64,000 nt of DNA from DAIOEK01 sp963828285 (lineage in GTDB: Bacteria; Chloroflexota; Anaerolineae; Anaerolineales; Anaerolineaceae), in assembly GCA_963828285.1 (NCBI GenBank), contig CAWHEB010000008.1:201462-265461 (forward strand). The letters run 5' to 3'. Position numbers and translations under genes: made by a program. Position 1 is the stretch's first letter. Each line of letters starts with the position of its first letter. Below, piece after piece: positions 26,722 through 36,192 of the stretch. The notes beneath the pieces are model-generated. The model searched no databases. It was not told where the DNA came from and saw only the letters and a list, made by a program, of their open reading frames with translations.

Positions 26722-28063
26722 ATGCAAAGAACATCCCAAACAATCATTATCTGCCTGGTACTAACCGTTCTTACGGGATGCAATCCTCAACCCATCCCGC
26801 GGATAATTGATTCGACCTCCACAAATAAGACTATTGCATCATCAACTCCAACGGTTACCATCCAACCCAGTAAGACTTTCACTCCAACCATCACCCCAAG
26901 TCCAACACCTATTCCAACACCGGGTGGGGACATAATGGTTAATTACCTTTCTGAGGGGAATATATATGAGTATAGTCTTCAAAAGTGGTCGTCACAGAAA
27001 ATTCCAATTCTAAGTGACGGACTGATCACCCAGGCTGTCTTAAGTTCGGATAAGAATTGGATAGCTTTTGAGGATGGTTTTGGCTTGAAACTCGTCGAAT
27101 CCCCATTTACCGAAGAACCGATGAAAGTCTTAGAACGGATTAGTAGAGATTGGATATTTATCTTTTAGCGGGGATAACAAGAGCACTAGCATTTTCAGAT
27201 GATTCCGGATTGATGATATACGATTTGTCAACTCATTCAATATCTGTATTAAAAGAACAGAATATAAATTCAAGCAATGATGGTCGATTACGAATACTTC
27301 TCTGCTGTGAAATGGTCGCCGGATGGTAAATGGTTACTGATTGGGAAGCAATGTCTACGAAGGTTATTATCAACTTCTGCTGGAATACAGATAACAAATC
27401 AACATTTTTCCTACCCACCTTGTTACCGGGATATTGAATGGTTTCCGGATAGCAAAGCATTTGTTACTTCCGTAAGATACTCTGGTTATTTCGTTATGTG
27501 GTGAAGAACATGGTTTATTCATTGAAAAAATAAATGGTAATCAGAAGCCAATCGAACATCGAATTTTTCATGAAAACGGTAACCAAGAATTGGATTCCCC
27601 TTAGGTACGATCTTATTAGATGTAAGCTTCAACTCGAAGAGGATTGCCGTTGTAGGGTCAAATGAATCTGGTAATACGAGCCCACCATCTAAATTATTGA
27701 TTACCGACTTTGCAGGGGAATTATTGGATAGTTATCAACCAGAAAATGGTGAAATCGGATCAATTGTTTGGTCAGATACCGGCAAGGAACTTTACTTTTC
27801 CCTTGAACACGAATCCGGAACCTCCATTTATCGGAAAGATCTTCAGATCAAGAAGCATTTCAAAGTTGTTAACTTCCGGTTTACGCCTTACCATCTTTGA
27901 TCGGATACCGGACAGCGAATGGCTCCTGATTGATGCGGACAAATCCGCTGAAAAAGGGCAAGATCGATTGGTTTTGTTGAACGGATTGAATGGCGATACT
28001 GTTGAAATCGCAGCAGCGTCACCAGGATTCCATGCTCTCTTTCCTAACTCCGAATTCGGTTGA
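26722..28063 (+). pseudogene. Beta-propeller (WD40/TolB-like) lipoprotein, multiply frameshifted
   Basis: The first frame (26722-27168) begins with a lipoprotein signal (LTVLTGC), a Thr/Pro-rich linker (TPTITPSPTPIPTPGGD) and the first propeller blade. Further blades appear in other frames: ALAFSDDSGLMIYDLSTH near 27185-27235, AVKWSPDGKWLLIG near 27305, DIEWFPDSKAFVTSV near 27430, IGSIVWSDTGKELYFSL near 27760 and RIPDSEWLLIDAD near 27905. At least four frame changes are needed. An extracytoplasmic binding or scaffold role would fit the intact form. Either the gene is decayed or this stretch is poorly sequenced. Confidence 0.65.
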
Positions 28064-28090
28064 TCTCAGGTAGAAATGAAGTATTTCCTT

Positions 28091-28681
28091 TCATTTTTTC
28101 AGCAGACTGGCAATTGCCGTGTAAACCAGTAATGCTGCCATGAGGTAATTGAAGATACGGTAGTGCTTTCGCAAGAAATTCTGAAAGATATTTCCGCCGA
28201 TCGCCCAAAGTGAAGTAGCCAGAAAAGCCACAAACGTCAACAGCAAAGAAAAGATGATGATCGAGAGTGGATCCCGGTAGGTATGGGTGATGAACAGGGA
28301 GAAGACCGTAATCCCATACAAGATCCCTTTGAGATTCAGGAATTGCATAAAAAAACCAAATTTGAAGGTGTTCATGGAATTACCCTGATCGGGATCATCC
28401 ATTCCTTTGGAGCGGGCGATGTGGTATGCCAGATAGAGCATATAGATTACCCCAATGATCTTGAGCCAGTGTTCCGCTGATGGCAACAGGTTCGTCAGGA
28501 AGATATTTAAAAATCCTCCGGCAAGCATGACCAGGAAAAATCCCGCAAGCAACCCGGCCAGGAATTTTAAAATCCTTGTGTAACTGAATTGGATCCCATT
28601 GATCATGGATACGATGTTATTCGGACCCGGGGTAAAGGTGGTGACAGCCACATAGACCAAAAATGTAGAGATATTTGCCAT
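28091..28681 (-). CDS. LysE/RhtB-family amino-acid exporter
   Basis: A 196-residue membrane protein with six hydrophobic helices. The TPGPNNI motif near residue 18 is diagnostic of the LysE superfamily, followed by LKIIGVIYMLYLAYHIAR and a C-terminal hydrophobic hairpin. It probably exports amino acids or their analogues. GAGGAATAA precedes the ATG. It is divergent from the XRE-cupin regulator gene, and the shared intergenic region contains four operator-like repeats. Confidence 0.9.
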   Translation of the reverse strand: MANISTFLVYVAVTTFTPGPNNIVSMINGIQFSYTRILKFLAGLLAGFFLVMLAGGFLNIFLTNLLPSAEHWLKIIGVIYMLYLAYHIARSKGMDDPDQGNSMNTFKFGFFMQFLNLKGILYGITVFSLFITHTYRDPLSIIIFSLLLTFVAFLATSLWAIGGNIFQNFLRKHYRIFNYLMAALLVYTAIASLLKK

Positions 28682-28703
28682 TTATTCCTCTATATTCATG
28701 TGT

Positions 28704-28775
28704 GTTATAATGTTCATTATGGGCGTTATATTGCTCATGCGTTATATTATACAATACAGTCGTTATATTGTCTAT
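28704..28775. repeat. Four phased GTTATA(A/T)T repeats in the LysE/XRE-cupin intergenic region
   Basis: GTTATA-type repeats start at 28704, 28725, 28741 and 28762, with spacings of 21, 16 and 21. The whole unit therefore repeats with a 37-bp period. Repeats 1, 2 and 4 extend to GTTATATTGnnnAT. The set covers the probable minus-strand promoter (TATAAC 28725-28730 and TTGTAT 28749-28754). It is a likely operator array for the XRE-cupin regulator. Confidence 0.65.
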
Positions 28776-28794
28776 GAGGTATATAAGGTAAACC

Positions 28795-29353
28795 ATGGAT
28801 GACATCACCCTGCTTGTCTCTCAAAATCTGAAAACGGATCCGGGAAGAGAAAAAGATCAGTTTGGATAAACTGTCCGAGTTAACCGGTGTCAGCAAGAGC
28901 ATGCTGGGGCAGATCGAACGGGGTGAATCAAGCCCGACCATCTCAGTGGTCTGGAAAATCGCCTCCGGGTTGAAATTATCATTCACCAGCCTGGTCGACA
29001 GCCATCAGGCAGAGATCAACAAAGTCACAAAAAGCTCCATCACCCCGCTGATCGAAGATGGCAGCAGATACCGGCTCTACCCCTTCTTTCCTTTTGAGGA
29101 AGGGCGGTCTTTCGAGATCTATCAGATAGAAATTGACAAGGGCGGCAGCATTTCAGCGGATCCGCATTCGGATGGCGTCGAAGAGTTCATCATGGTTTTC
29201 CAGGGGGAATTGACCATTGACGTGAACGACCAGAAATACAAGATATCGGCAGGTGACTCGATCCGTTTTCGCGCGGATAAGAAACACGGCTATTTCAATC
29301 AGGGTGAGACCATGGTGCGACTCAACATGGTCATCAACTATCCACCCAGATAA
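28795..29353 (+). pseudogene. XRE-family regulator with cupin domain (one homopolymer frameshift)
   Basis: The ATG at 28795 starts MDDITLLVSQNLK. If one A of the AAAA at 28831-28834 is skipped, the frame continues RIREEKKISLDKLSEL and TGVSKSMLGQIERGESSP, a complete XRE HTH. A cupin domain follows with PHSDGVEEFIMVFQGELTI. Without the correction the HTH lacks its first helix. The HTH-cupin architecture is that of PuuR-like repressors of small-molecule uptake or efflux genes. It probably controls the divergent LysE exporter. Confidence 0.85.
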
Positions 29354-29459
29354 CAGTCTCTCTCAATCCCCGAATATCGATCAGGCAATTATTCCCCGTG
29401 CATGGATTCGATGCCTTATGGAAGTTTGGATCTATCCCACTATAATTAATTTATAGGAT

Positions 29460-30047
29460 ATGGGAACCGAAATGATGCCAGTACCCGAAAATTCGATCCA
29501 ACCCGGGACCAGGGCGGAATGGCGTGCCTGGCTGGAAGTGAACCACTCCAGCAGCAAGGGAGTGTGGCTGATCACCTTCAAGAAATCCTCCGGTAAGCAG
29601 CAGCTCAATTATGAAGAAGCCGTTCAGGAAGCGGTTTGTTTTGGCTGGATCGACAGCAGGGGAAACAAACTGGATGAGGAACGGACCCTGTTGTGGTACT
29701 CTCCACGGAAAAAAGGGGCAGGTTGGTCCAAATCGAACAAGGACCGTGTGGAAAAACTTCTGGCTGAGGGGTTGATGTCCCCGGCAGGAATGGCCGGAAT
29801 TGAAGCCGCGAAAAAAGACGGATCGTGGAATGCGCTCGATGATGTCGAAGCACTCATCCCTCCACCAGATCTGCTCGAGGCTTTCCGTTCATTCCCCAAT
29901 TCACGCGAGAATTACGAAGCCTTTCCACGGTCGGTGAAACGGATCATTCTGCTGTGGATCTCCACTGCCAAAACGTTTGAGACCAGAAGGAAACGGATCG
30001 AAGAAACAGCCCGGCTGGCTGGCGAGAATATCCGCGCACACCAGTGA
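29460..30047 (+). CDS. YdeI/OmpD-associated family protein
   Basis: A 195-residue protein. The family pattern is clear: WRAWLEVNHSSSKGVWLITF, EAVCFGWIDSRGNKLDEERT and YSPRKKGAGWSKSNKDRVEKL. The C-terminal helical part, with AFPRSVKRIILLWI, is the usual second domain. Relatives are annotated as bacteriocin-protection proteins, but the biochemical role is unknown. A TATAAT box lies about 15-20 bases before the ATG. Confidence 0.85.
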   Translation: MGTEMMPVPENSIQPGTRAEWRAWLEVNHSSSKGVWLITFKKSSGKQQLNYEEAVQEAVCFGWIDSRGNKLDEERTLLWYSPRKKGAGWSKSNKDRVEKLLAEGLMSPAGMAGIEAAKKDGSWNALDDVEALIPPPDLLEAFRSFPNSRENYEAFPRSVKRIILLWISTAKTFETRRKRIEETARLAGENIRAHQ

Positions 30048-30098
30048 TCAAACTGGCAGGTGGATGATGGATTTGCGGTTTCACGTTCAAAGGGGAGA

Positions 30099-30774
30099 AT
30101 GATGCTTAAACCAACCCAACTATGGCTGAATGCTTTTCCGGATGCACATGCGGGAATGCTGGTGATGAAGGAAGTCAGTAATCCCTCCTCGCATCCCGAT
30201 CTTGAGATTCGCAAGGAAGCGCTGGTGGATATGCTGCGCAATCAATTCAACGGGATGGATCCGCACGAACTGGATCAGAAACCCCCCTTCCCCGCTTACC
30301 GGGCATATTACAAACTATTCGACAAAACCTACCATGTGCAAGCGCAGTTGGCATCCATCTTGTTCAAGGGCAAATCCATCCCCAGCGTGTCCACATTGGT
30401 GGAAGCCATGTTCATGGCCGAACTTAAGAATGGATTACTCACCGCAGGGCATGATCTGGACACCCTCCGGTTGCCGGTCACTTTGGATGTATCCACCGGA
30501 GAAGAAAAATATACCCTGATGCGCGGTGTGGAACAAACCTGAAACCAGGCGACATGTTCATGGCTGATCAAGATGGAGTGATCTCCAGCATCCTCTACGG
30601 ACCGGACAGCCGAACCCAGATCACCCCAGCCACAAGAAATGTTTTGTTTACAGTGTATGCTCCCAATGGGATCAGCCGTGAAGTGATCGAATCACACCTG
30701 GAAGACATCCGGGATTCTGTTCTGCTGGTCTCTCCGCGGCAATCGTTGATTCGCTGCTGGTTATCCCCGAATAA
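30099..30774 (+). pseudogene. Stand-alone B3/B4 (PheT-like) domain protein (frameshifted)
   Basis: The first frame (to 30542) carries AYRAYYKLFDKTYHVQAQ, GKSIPSVSTLVEAMFMAE and LLTAGHDLDTL, typical of B3/4-domain proteins (COG3382). It continues in another frame from CC at 30538-30539 as LKPGDMFMADQDGVISS and TPATRNVLFTVYAP. A second switch at GG 30738-30739 gives VDSLLVIPE and a TAA at 30774. Both switches are single-base losses in homopolymers. The family is related to the editing domain of phenylalanyl-tRNA synthetase; a trans-editing role is possible but unproven. The start could also be the ATG at 30102. Confidence 0.78.
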
Positions 30775-30853
30775 AAATCTCGCCGGCAATTATTAATCCG
30801 AATGATACAAGTATCAAAATAACGAAGAACTTGAAGGAATTCCTTTTCATCCC

Positions 30854-30881
30854 TTGACAGGGATAATTTATTCAATATAAT
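30854..30881 (+). promoter_or_regulatory. Consensus sigma-70 promoter of the TetR gene
   Basis: TTGACA (30854-30859) and TATAAT (30876-30881) are both perfect, with a 16-bp spacer. Confidence 0.85.
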
Positions 30882-30920
30882 TATACAGTGTTCAATTATA
30901 TACAATGTATATAGTTATAC
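30882..30920 (+). repeat. Three TATAC repeats at exact 17-bp period (probable TetR operator)
   Basis: TATAC(A/G)(A/G)TGT units start at 30882, 30899 and 30916. The middle one forms a perfect palindrome ATATACA-A-TGTATAT (30898-30912). They lie directly after the -10 box and before the TetR start at 30949, so a bound repressor would block the promoter. Confidence 0.7.
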
Positions 30921-30948
30921 GATGTACATTAACAGAAAGCGTGAGACC

Positions 30949-31541
30949 ATGGAAAGCAGATCGATCAGAAAAAAAGAAGAGACCACCCGCAAGATCATCA
31001 CAACCGCGGTGGAGCTGTTCCACAAACTTGGGATCGAATCCACCACCATGGAACAGATCGCCGAAGAAGTGGATATCGCCAGGGGACTCTCTACAACTAC
31101 TTCCCATCCAAGGAAGCGATCATCAATGCCTACATTCAGAGATCATTCCAGGACAGGAACGAGGACCGTATCGCCCAATTTCGCAAATTGTCCGATTCAA
31201 GATCGCGGCTGACCTGGATATTCGGACTGTTGGTAGAGGGGATGCAATCCCAGAAGATGATCTTTGAAGCTTTCATGGTCTACCGCATGAAGCAAGTCAT
31301 CTCGTTCAAACCTGTGGAAAATGAGCAAAGTGGCTTAGCCCTGTTGATCCATGAGATCATCCGCCTGGGGCAGCAGGAGCATGAGATCCGTTCCGATCTG
31401 CCGGACGATCTGCTTGAAGGATTGTTCGAATACGCCATCATCGCAGTGATCAAACCGTTCTATCTGCAACCCGATCAATTCGATCCGCAAAAGTCAATAA
31501 AACAATGCGTGGATCTGTTCATGAACGGTGCAAAAGCATAA
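30949..31541 (+). pseudogene. TetR-family transcriptional regulator (one homopolymer frameshift)
   Basis: The ATG at 30949 gives KIITTAVELFHKLGIESTTM and EQIAEEVDIARG, the TetR HTH. In the GGGG at 31082-31085 one G seems missing. The other frame continues TLYNYFPSKEAIINAY, the end of the HTH, and then a helical ligand domain to 31541. The full protein is about 198 residues. It has its own promoter and repeat operator. The esterase gene 32 bases downstream may be its target. Confidence 0.88.
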
Positions 31542-31572
31542 AAAGAATTAAGTCATCATTCGGAGAAAGAAA

Positions 31573-32539
31573 ATGTCCAGTTTGAAAAGCAAGGTCATCA
31601 TATTTACCATCCAAAACCGTAATCTCTTCAAGGGCAGTCTCAAACGCGAAGTGATCACCACGGGAAACATCCATGCTGAAGCTTCGCAAGGAACATGAAG
31701 CAGGCGCAAAGAAGATGGGTTCCGTACCCGCGGATATCATCGTTTCGCCGGTCACGATCCCCGGACTGCCAGAAGGTCTATCCGCGGAATGGATCCACCC
31801 TGCCGGGACGCCTGACTCACCCCTCAATGCTGAGAAGGCGATTTTCTACACCCACGGCGGCGGATACGTATCCGGGAGTTGTGCGGGGCATCGTATGCAT
31901 GTTGCCAAATTCGTCAAATCCATCGGGGTCGGCGCTTTACTATTTGATTACCGTTTGGCACCTGAAAACCCATTCCCGGCCGGGATGGAGGATACCCTCA
32001 CCGCATACCGGTGGTTGTTGTCGCAGGGAGTCCAATCAAAGAACATCCTCATCCTGGGAGAATCCGCTGGGGGTGGATTATGCCTGGCCAGTTTGATTGC
32101 CATCCGCGATTCTGGTCTGCCGTTGCCCAAAGCCGGTGTCGCCCTTTCCCCGTGGACGGATCTGACCTGCAGCGGAAATTCATACCATACCAATGAGATG
32201 AAGGACATCTCGACGCTGGGTTCGTGGCATGTCTGGGGCGGATATTACATTGGTGCGAATGATCCGAAGAACCCGTGGATATCGCCTCTGTATGCGGACA
32301 TGCATGGGTTGCCGCCGATCCTGATCGAGGTCGGGGATCACGAGATCCTACTGGATGATTCAGTGAAATTTGCTGAAAAAGCAAAGGCTGCCGGAGTGAA
32401 TATCACCCTGCATATCTGGGAAGGGATGGTCCATTGCTTTCCCATTCTTGCACCGCTCTTTCCCGAAGCCACCGCAGCCTGGGACGAGATCATCAGCTAC
32501 ATCAAAGAACAATTGGAGCTATCTGCAATCCCTGCTTGA
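31573..32539 (+). pseudogene. Alpha/beta hydrolase (hormone-sensitive lipase family) with one frameshift
   Basis: The ATG at 31573 (GGAG site) begins SSLKSKVIIFTIQNRNLFKG. An extra A in AAA at 31665-31667 shifts the frame, which resumes as TSMLKLRKEHEAGAKKMG and continues to 32539. The oxyanion motif YTHGGGYVSG, the nucleophile elbow LGESAGGG, the Asp segment EVGDHEILLDDS and the His segment GMVHCFPILAP are all present. It is an HSL-type esterase or lipase with unknown ester substrate. It follows the TetR gene and is followed by a terminator. Confidence 0.88.
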
Positions 32540-32565
32540 GGTATCAACAATCTCATAACTTTATC

Positions 32566-32595
32566 AAATCTCCGGAACTTTCCGGGGATTTTTGT
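32566..32595 (+). terminator. Intrinsic terminator after the esterase gene
   Basis: A 9-11-bp stem (32566-32576 with 32581-32591, loop ACTT, one G-T pair) runs into a T-rich stretch. Confidence 0.75.
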
Positions 32596-32658
32596 TTTCG
32601 TCTAACGCAAAAAAATCTCTCTATAATATGAGTAAGGCTTAATTTGCATTTTTTGATT

Positions 32659-33661
32659 ATGGAAAAATGGCGATCCCAATTAAAGTATGATCCTGTTCCT
32701 GCGCTTCTGGCGGCAGGAGATCCGGCAATCCGATACTTCGTTGAGCGCGATCTCCTTGAGAAATCTGTCGACTCAATTACCATTCTCTGGGGATTACCAC
32801 AGGTCAAACAGATTCTTCAGAAGCAATCCGCGGACGGTTCATGGCCGGTGAAACGATCGGTCAAACCGAATGATGTCAATTATCATCTGATTGAAACCTG
32901 GCGCTGGTTCCGTTATCTCATTCAACAATATGGCATGACCAGGGACCACCCGGCAGTGGAAAAAGCCGCCGAATACCTTTTCTCTTGTCAGACCAGCGAA
33001 GGTGATTTTCGCGGATTTCTTGCCAATCAATATGCCACCTACTATTCCGGGGCGATCATCGGCTTGTTGGTCCAGGCAGGATATGCCGATGATCCACGGA
33101 TAGAAAATGGCTTTCGATGGCTGTTGGATATGCGTCAGGATGACCACGGCTGGACAATCCCCATTCTCACCCATAAACTGGATCGTTCCACTTTGTACCG
33201 TTTGACCAGTGAATACGCTGAACCGCTGAAGCCTGACCGCTCGAAACCATTCTCGCACAATTGGACTGGCATGGTACTCCGCGCTTTCGCGGCACATCCT
33301 GAGTATCGTAAATCGGAAGAGGCAAAAGTAGCATGCGAATTTATTGATATCAAGATTCTTTTTACCAGATTACTATACCTCTTATCAATCTGCAGATTAC
33401 TGGGTGAGATTTGATTATCCATTCTGGTGGAATCATCTGGTCTCAGCTCTGGATTCGGTATCGATCATCTTTGATGCCTCATCCGATGAGAATGTATTAA
33501 AAGCAATCCAATGGCTGATCGATCACCAGCAGACCGATGGTTTCTGGAAGTTGAATAACGCAAAACCAGACATACCGGATAGTAAATCAAAATCTGATCT
33601 GGAGCGTAAGCATTGGGTCACGCTGGCCATCTGCCGTATATTGAAACGAATTGCCGTGTAA
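32659..33661 (+). pseudogene. Alpha/alpha-toroid (prenyltransferase/squalene-cyclase-like repeat) protein, one frameshift
   Basis: The ATG at 32659 starts EKWRSQLKYDPVPALLAAGD. Repeats of the toroid type are seen: QKQSADGSWPVKRS, SCQTSEGDFRGFLANQ and DMRQDDHGWTIPI. After a missing T in TTT (33340-33342) the frame continues as ISRFFLPDYYTSYQSADYWV, IDHQQTDGFWKLNN and RKHWVTLAICRILKR. The QxxDGxW-like repeats resemble terpene-cyclase and prenyltransferase toroids, but no DxDD acid motif is seen, so cyclase activity is unlikely. It is probably an uncharacterised toroid protein. Confidence 0.7.
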
Positions 33662-33793
33662 TTTCCGCCCTCCTTTTATATCTTGTTGAATCACATCCGC
33701 AAACCGGACATAATGAGAATGCATACACTTCTGTTGGATGATGTAAATGGATCACCCGGCGAATGCTGTTTTGCATATCAGGGAAGGATATAA

Positions 33794-34969
33794 ATGAAAA
33801 ATTATAAATATCTGATCATAGGTGCTGGAATGACTGCAGATGCAGCGGCAAAAGGAATTCGGGAGATGGATTCTGGAGGGACCATCGGAATGATCGGTGA
33901 TGAAACCGATCCACCGTATAAGCGACCTCCGCTGTCCAAAGGATTATGGAAGGGTAAACCGGTCGAAACCATCTGGCTGAAAACGGAAGATCTGCATGTT
34001 GACTTTTTTGGCGGGCGCAAAGTTACATCCATTGATCCAAAGGCAAAAACTGTGCTTGATGATCAGGGGGAAAGCTATTCGTATGAAAAGTTACTTTTGG
34101 CGACCGGAGTCCGTCCGCGTGAATTCCCGTTTGGCGGGAAGGACATCAATTATCTGCGAACATTCCAGGATTATCAGAGATTAATGGAATTTAGCAGTCA
34201 ACACAATGAATTTGGCGTGATCGGTGGTGGATTTATCGGGTCCGAGATCACAGCTGCTTTATCCCGGAAAGGAAAAAGAGTGACCATGCTTTTCCCGGAG
34301 GAGGGAATTGGCAGCCGGTTATTCCCGAAAGATCTTGCCTTATCCCTGAATGATTTCTATCGATCAAAAGGGGTGGAGGTGTTGTCCGGGGTAAATTTGA
34401 TCAACGGTCAGCAAATGAAAGATTCATTCCATCTGGCTCATGATCAAGGCGGACTGATCCGGGTGGATGGTGTCGTCGCCGGGATCGGAACCATCCCGAA
34501 CAATGAGTTAGCCAAGGCAAGCGGGATCGAGACAAAGAATGGAATCCTGGTCGATGATTTTTTGATGACAAATATAACGGATGTCTATGCGGCTGGCGAC
34601 GGTGCAGAATTCAATCAACCAGAGCTTGGAATCCGCAGACGGGTGGAACACGAAGACAATGCAAAGATCATGGGAAAACAGGTGGGTCGGAATATGGCTG
34701 ACGCGCATGAGCCTTACCGGCACCTACCCTATTTTTACTCGGACCTGTTCGAGTTGGGCTATGAAGCGGTGGGGGAATTGGATCCTCGTTTGGAAACATT
34801 CTCGGATTGGCAGGAACCTTTCAAGAAGGGTGTCGTCTATTATTTATCCAACGGAAAAGTGCGGGGTGTTCTTCTCTGGAATGTCTGGGATTCGATCGAT
34901 AAAGCTCGTGAACTTGTCTCGCAGTCGGGACTAGTTAATGCCTCCGACTTAAAAAATCGGATAACCTGA
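33794..34969 (+). CDS. FAD-dependent NAD(P)H oxidoreductase (ferredoxin/rubredoxin-reductase-like)
   Basis: A 391-residue flavoprotein. The N-terminal FAD fold begins YLIIGAGMTADAAAKGI, with Ala replacing the third Gly of GxGxxG. PPYKRPPLSKGLWKGK is the standard block of this reductase family. GVIGGGFIGSEITAAL is the NAD(P) Rossmann motif and NITDVYAAGDGAEF the second FAD motif. It probably passes electrons from NAD(P)H to a small redox protein. No partner gene is adjacent. A GGGAAGGA site supports the start. Confidence 0.9.
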   Translation: MKNYKYLIIGAGMTADAAAKGIREMDSGGTIGMIGDETDPPYKRPPLSKGLWKGKPVETIWLKTEDLHVDFFGGRKVTSIDPKAKTVLDDQGESYSYEKLLLATGVRPREFPFGGKDINYLRTFQDYQRLMEFSSQHNEFGVIGGGFIGSEITAALSRKGKRVTMLFPEEGIGSRLFPKDLALSLNDFYRSKGVEVLSGVNLINGQQMKDSFHLAHDQGGLIRVDGVVAGIGTIPNNELAKASGIETKNGILVDDFLMTNITDVYAAGDGAEFNQPELGIRRRVEHEDNAKIMGKQVGRNMADAHEPYRHLPYFYSDLFELGYEAVGELDPRLETFSDWQEPFKKGVVYYLSNGKVRGVLLWNVWDSIDKARELVSQSGLVNASDLKNRIT

Positions 34970-35002
34970 TCCACAACGAGATTTGACACCAGCACGTTTC
35001 AA

Positions 35003-35371
35003 ATGAAAAGCAAGGAAATGAACAATTTATCAACTGCACATTGTATAAAAGTTACATTCGGGTCTCCATCGTTGGAAGAAACCGAGATCGATCAATTCAT
35101 AAGTGATCTCCTCGGATGGGATAAGCGGATTTTGGATGGCGAGTTAAGTGTTGAGAAGAAGTACAAATTCAAAGATTTTCGGCAGGCAATGGCTTTTGCC
35201 AATCAAATAGCTCGGCTTGCGGATGAAGAAGATCACCATCCCGCCTTGCTGATCGAATGGGGAAAAGTGACCGTTAACTGGTGGACCCATGCGAGTAAGG
35301 GACTCACCCGCAATGATTTCATCATGGCAGCCAAAACTGAACTACTTTATGCGGATGATTTTGCTCTGTAA
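35003..35371 (+). CDS. Pterin-4a-carbinolamine dehydratase
   Basis: A 122-residue PCD/DCoH-like protein. The catalytic motif is EEDHHPALLIEWGKVTVNWW, giving His78, His79 and Pro80, with the third His at position 96 (WWTHAS). It dehydrates 4a-hydroxytetrahydrobiopterin. No aromatic amino-acid hydroxylase is nearby, so the pterin-dependent partner is unknown. Met6 at 35018 is an alternative start. Confidence 0.9.
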   Translation: MKSKEMNNLSTAHCIKVTFGSPSLEETEIDQFISDLLGWDKRILDGELSVEKKYKFKDFRQAMAFANQIARLADEEDHHPALLIEWGKVTVNWWTHASKGLTRNDFIMAAKTELLYADDFAL

Positions 35372-35457
35372 AATCGCTGTCAACCACACCTGAGTCTGCA
35401 ATATACTAATTATTGTAGGGAATACGAGCGTACGTCACAATAAAAATAAGGGGAACA

Positions 35458-36159
35458 ATGCCAGATCATCCGGAAATTTATCGCAGCCAGGCAGAAAATT
35501 ATGAAGCGCTGGTCTCGAGGGAAGACTTCCAGCATCACATCCTTCCCGCCATCTTGCAGATCATTGATCTGCATGGATTATCAGTTGTTGAGTTGGGTGC
35601 AGGCACAGGCCGTCTGACAACATTGTTAGCCCCGGTGGTAAAGTCAATCAAGGCATTTGATGTTTCTCCGCATATGTTGGAGGTTGCCAGAACAAAACTG
35701 GCTGATAGCGGATTGAAGAATTGGGAAATCGCTGTTGGTGATCACAGATCCGTAAATGTTGCCGATCATTCAGCCGACTTAGTGATCTCCGGGTGGAGTA
35801 TTTGCTATATCGCTGTGGATAATCCGGATGACTGGAAAAATGAATTGGACAGGACATTCAAAGAGATCCATCGGATAGTAAAGCGGGGAGGTCACATTAT
35901 CTTGCTTGAAACCCTTGGGACAGGATTCGAGTCACCAGAACCACCCCCGCACCTGGCAGATTATTATGGATACCTGAAAAATGCAGGGTTTCATCAAACC
36001 TGGATCAGAACCGACTATCAATTTGAAAATATGGAGATTGCCAGGTCCCTATCTGAATTCTTTTTCGGTGAAGGTATGACTGCAAAGCTGGTCGCAAACT
36101 CGAACGGAGCCTTTCTGCCCGAATGTACCGGAATATGGTGGTGTCAGCTTGAAGGATAA
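35458..36159 (+). CDS. Class I SAM-dependent methyltransferase
   Basis: A 233-residue methyltransferase. Motif I is VVELGAGTGRLTTLLAPV, motif II KAFDVSPHMLEVARTKL and motif IV SADLVISGWSICYI, followed by IVKRGGHIILLETLG. The substrate is unknown. AAGGGG precedes the ATG. It ends directly before an in-frame ATG of the CAP-LysM gene, so the two are likely cotranscribed. Confidence 0.87.
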   Translation: MPDHPEIYRSQAENYEALVSREDFQHHILPAILQIIDLHGLSVVELGAGTGRLTTLLAPVVKSIKAFDVSPHMLEVARTKLADSGLKNWEIAVGDHRSVNVADHSADLVISGWSICYIAVDNPDDWKNELDRTFKEIHRIVKRGGHIILLETLGTGFESPEPPPHLADYYGYLKNAGFHQTWIRTDYQFENMEIARSLSEFFFGEGMTAKLVANSNGAFLPECTGIWWCQLEG

Positions 36160-36192
36160 ATGTTCAGCCCACGATTTTATACAGGAAATTCT

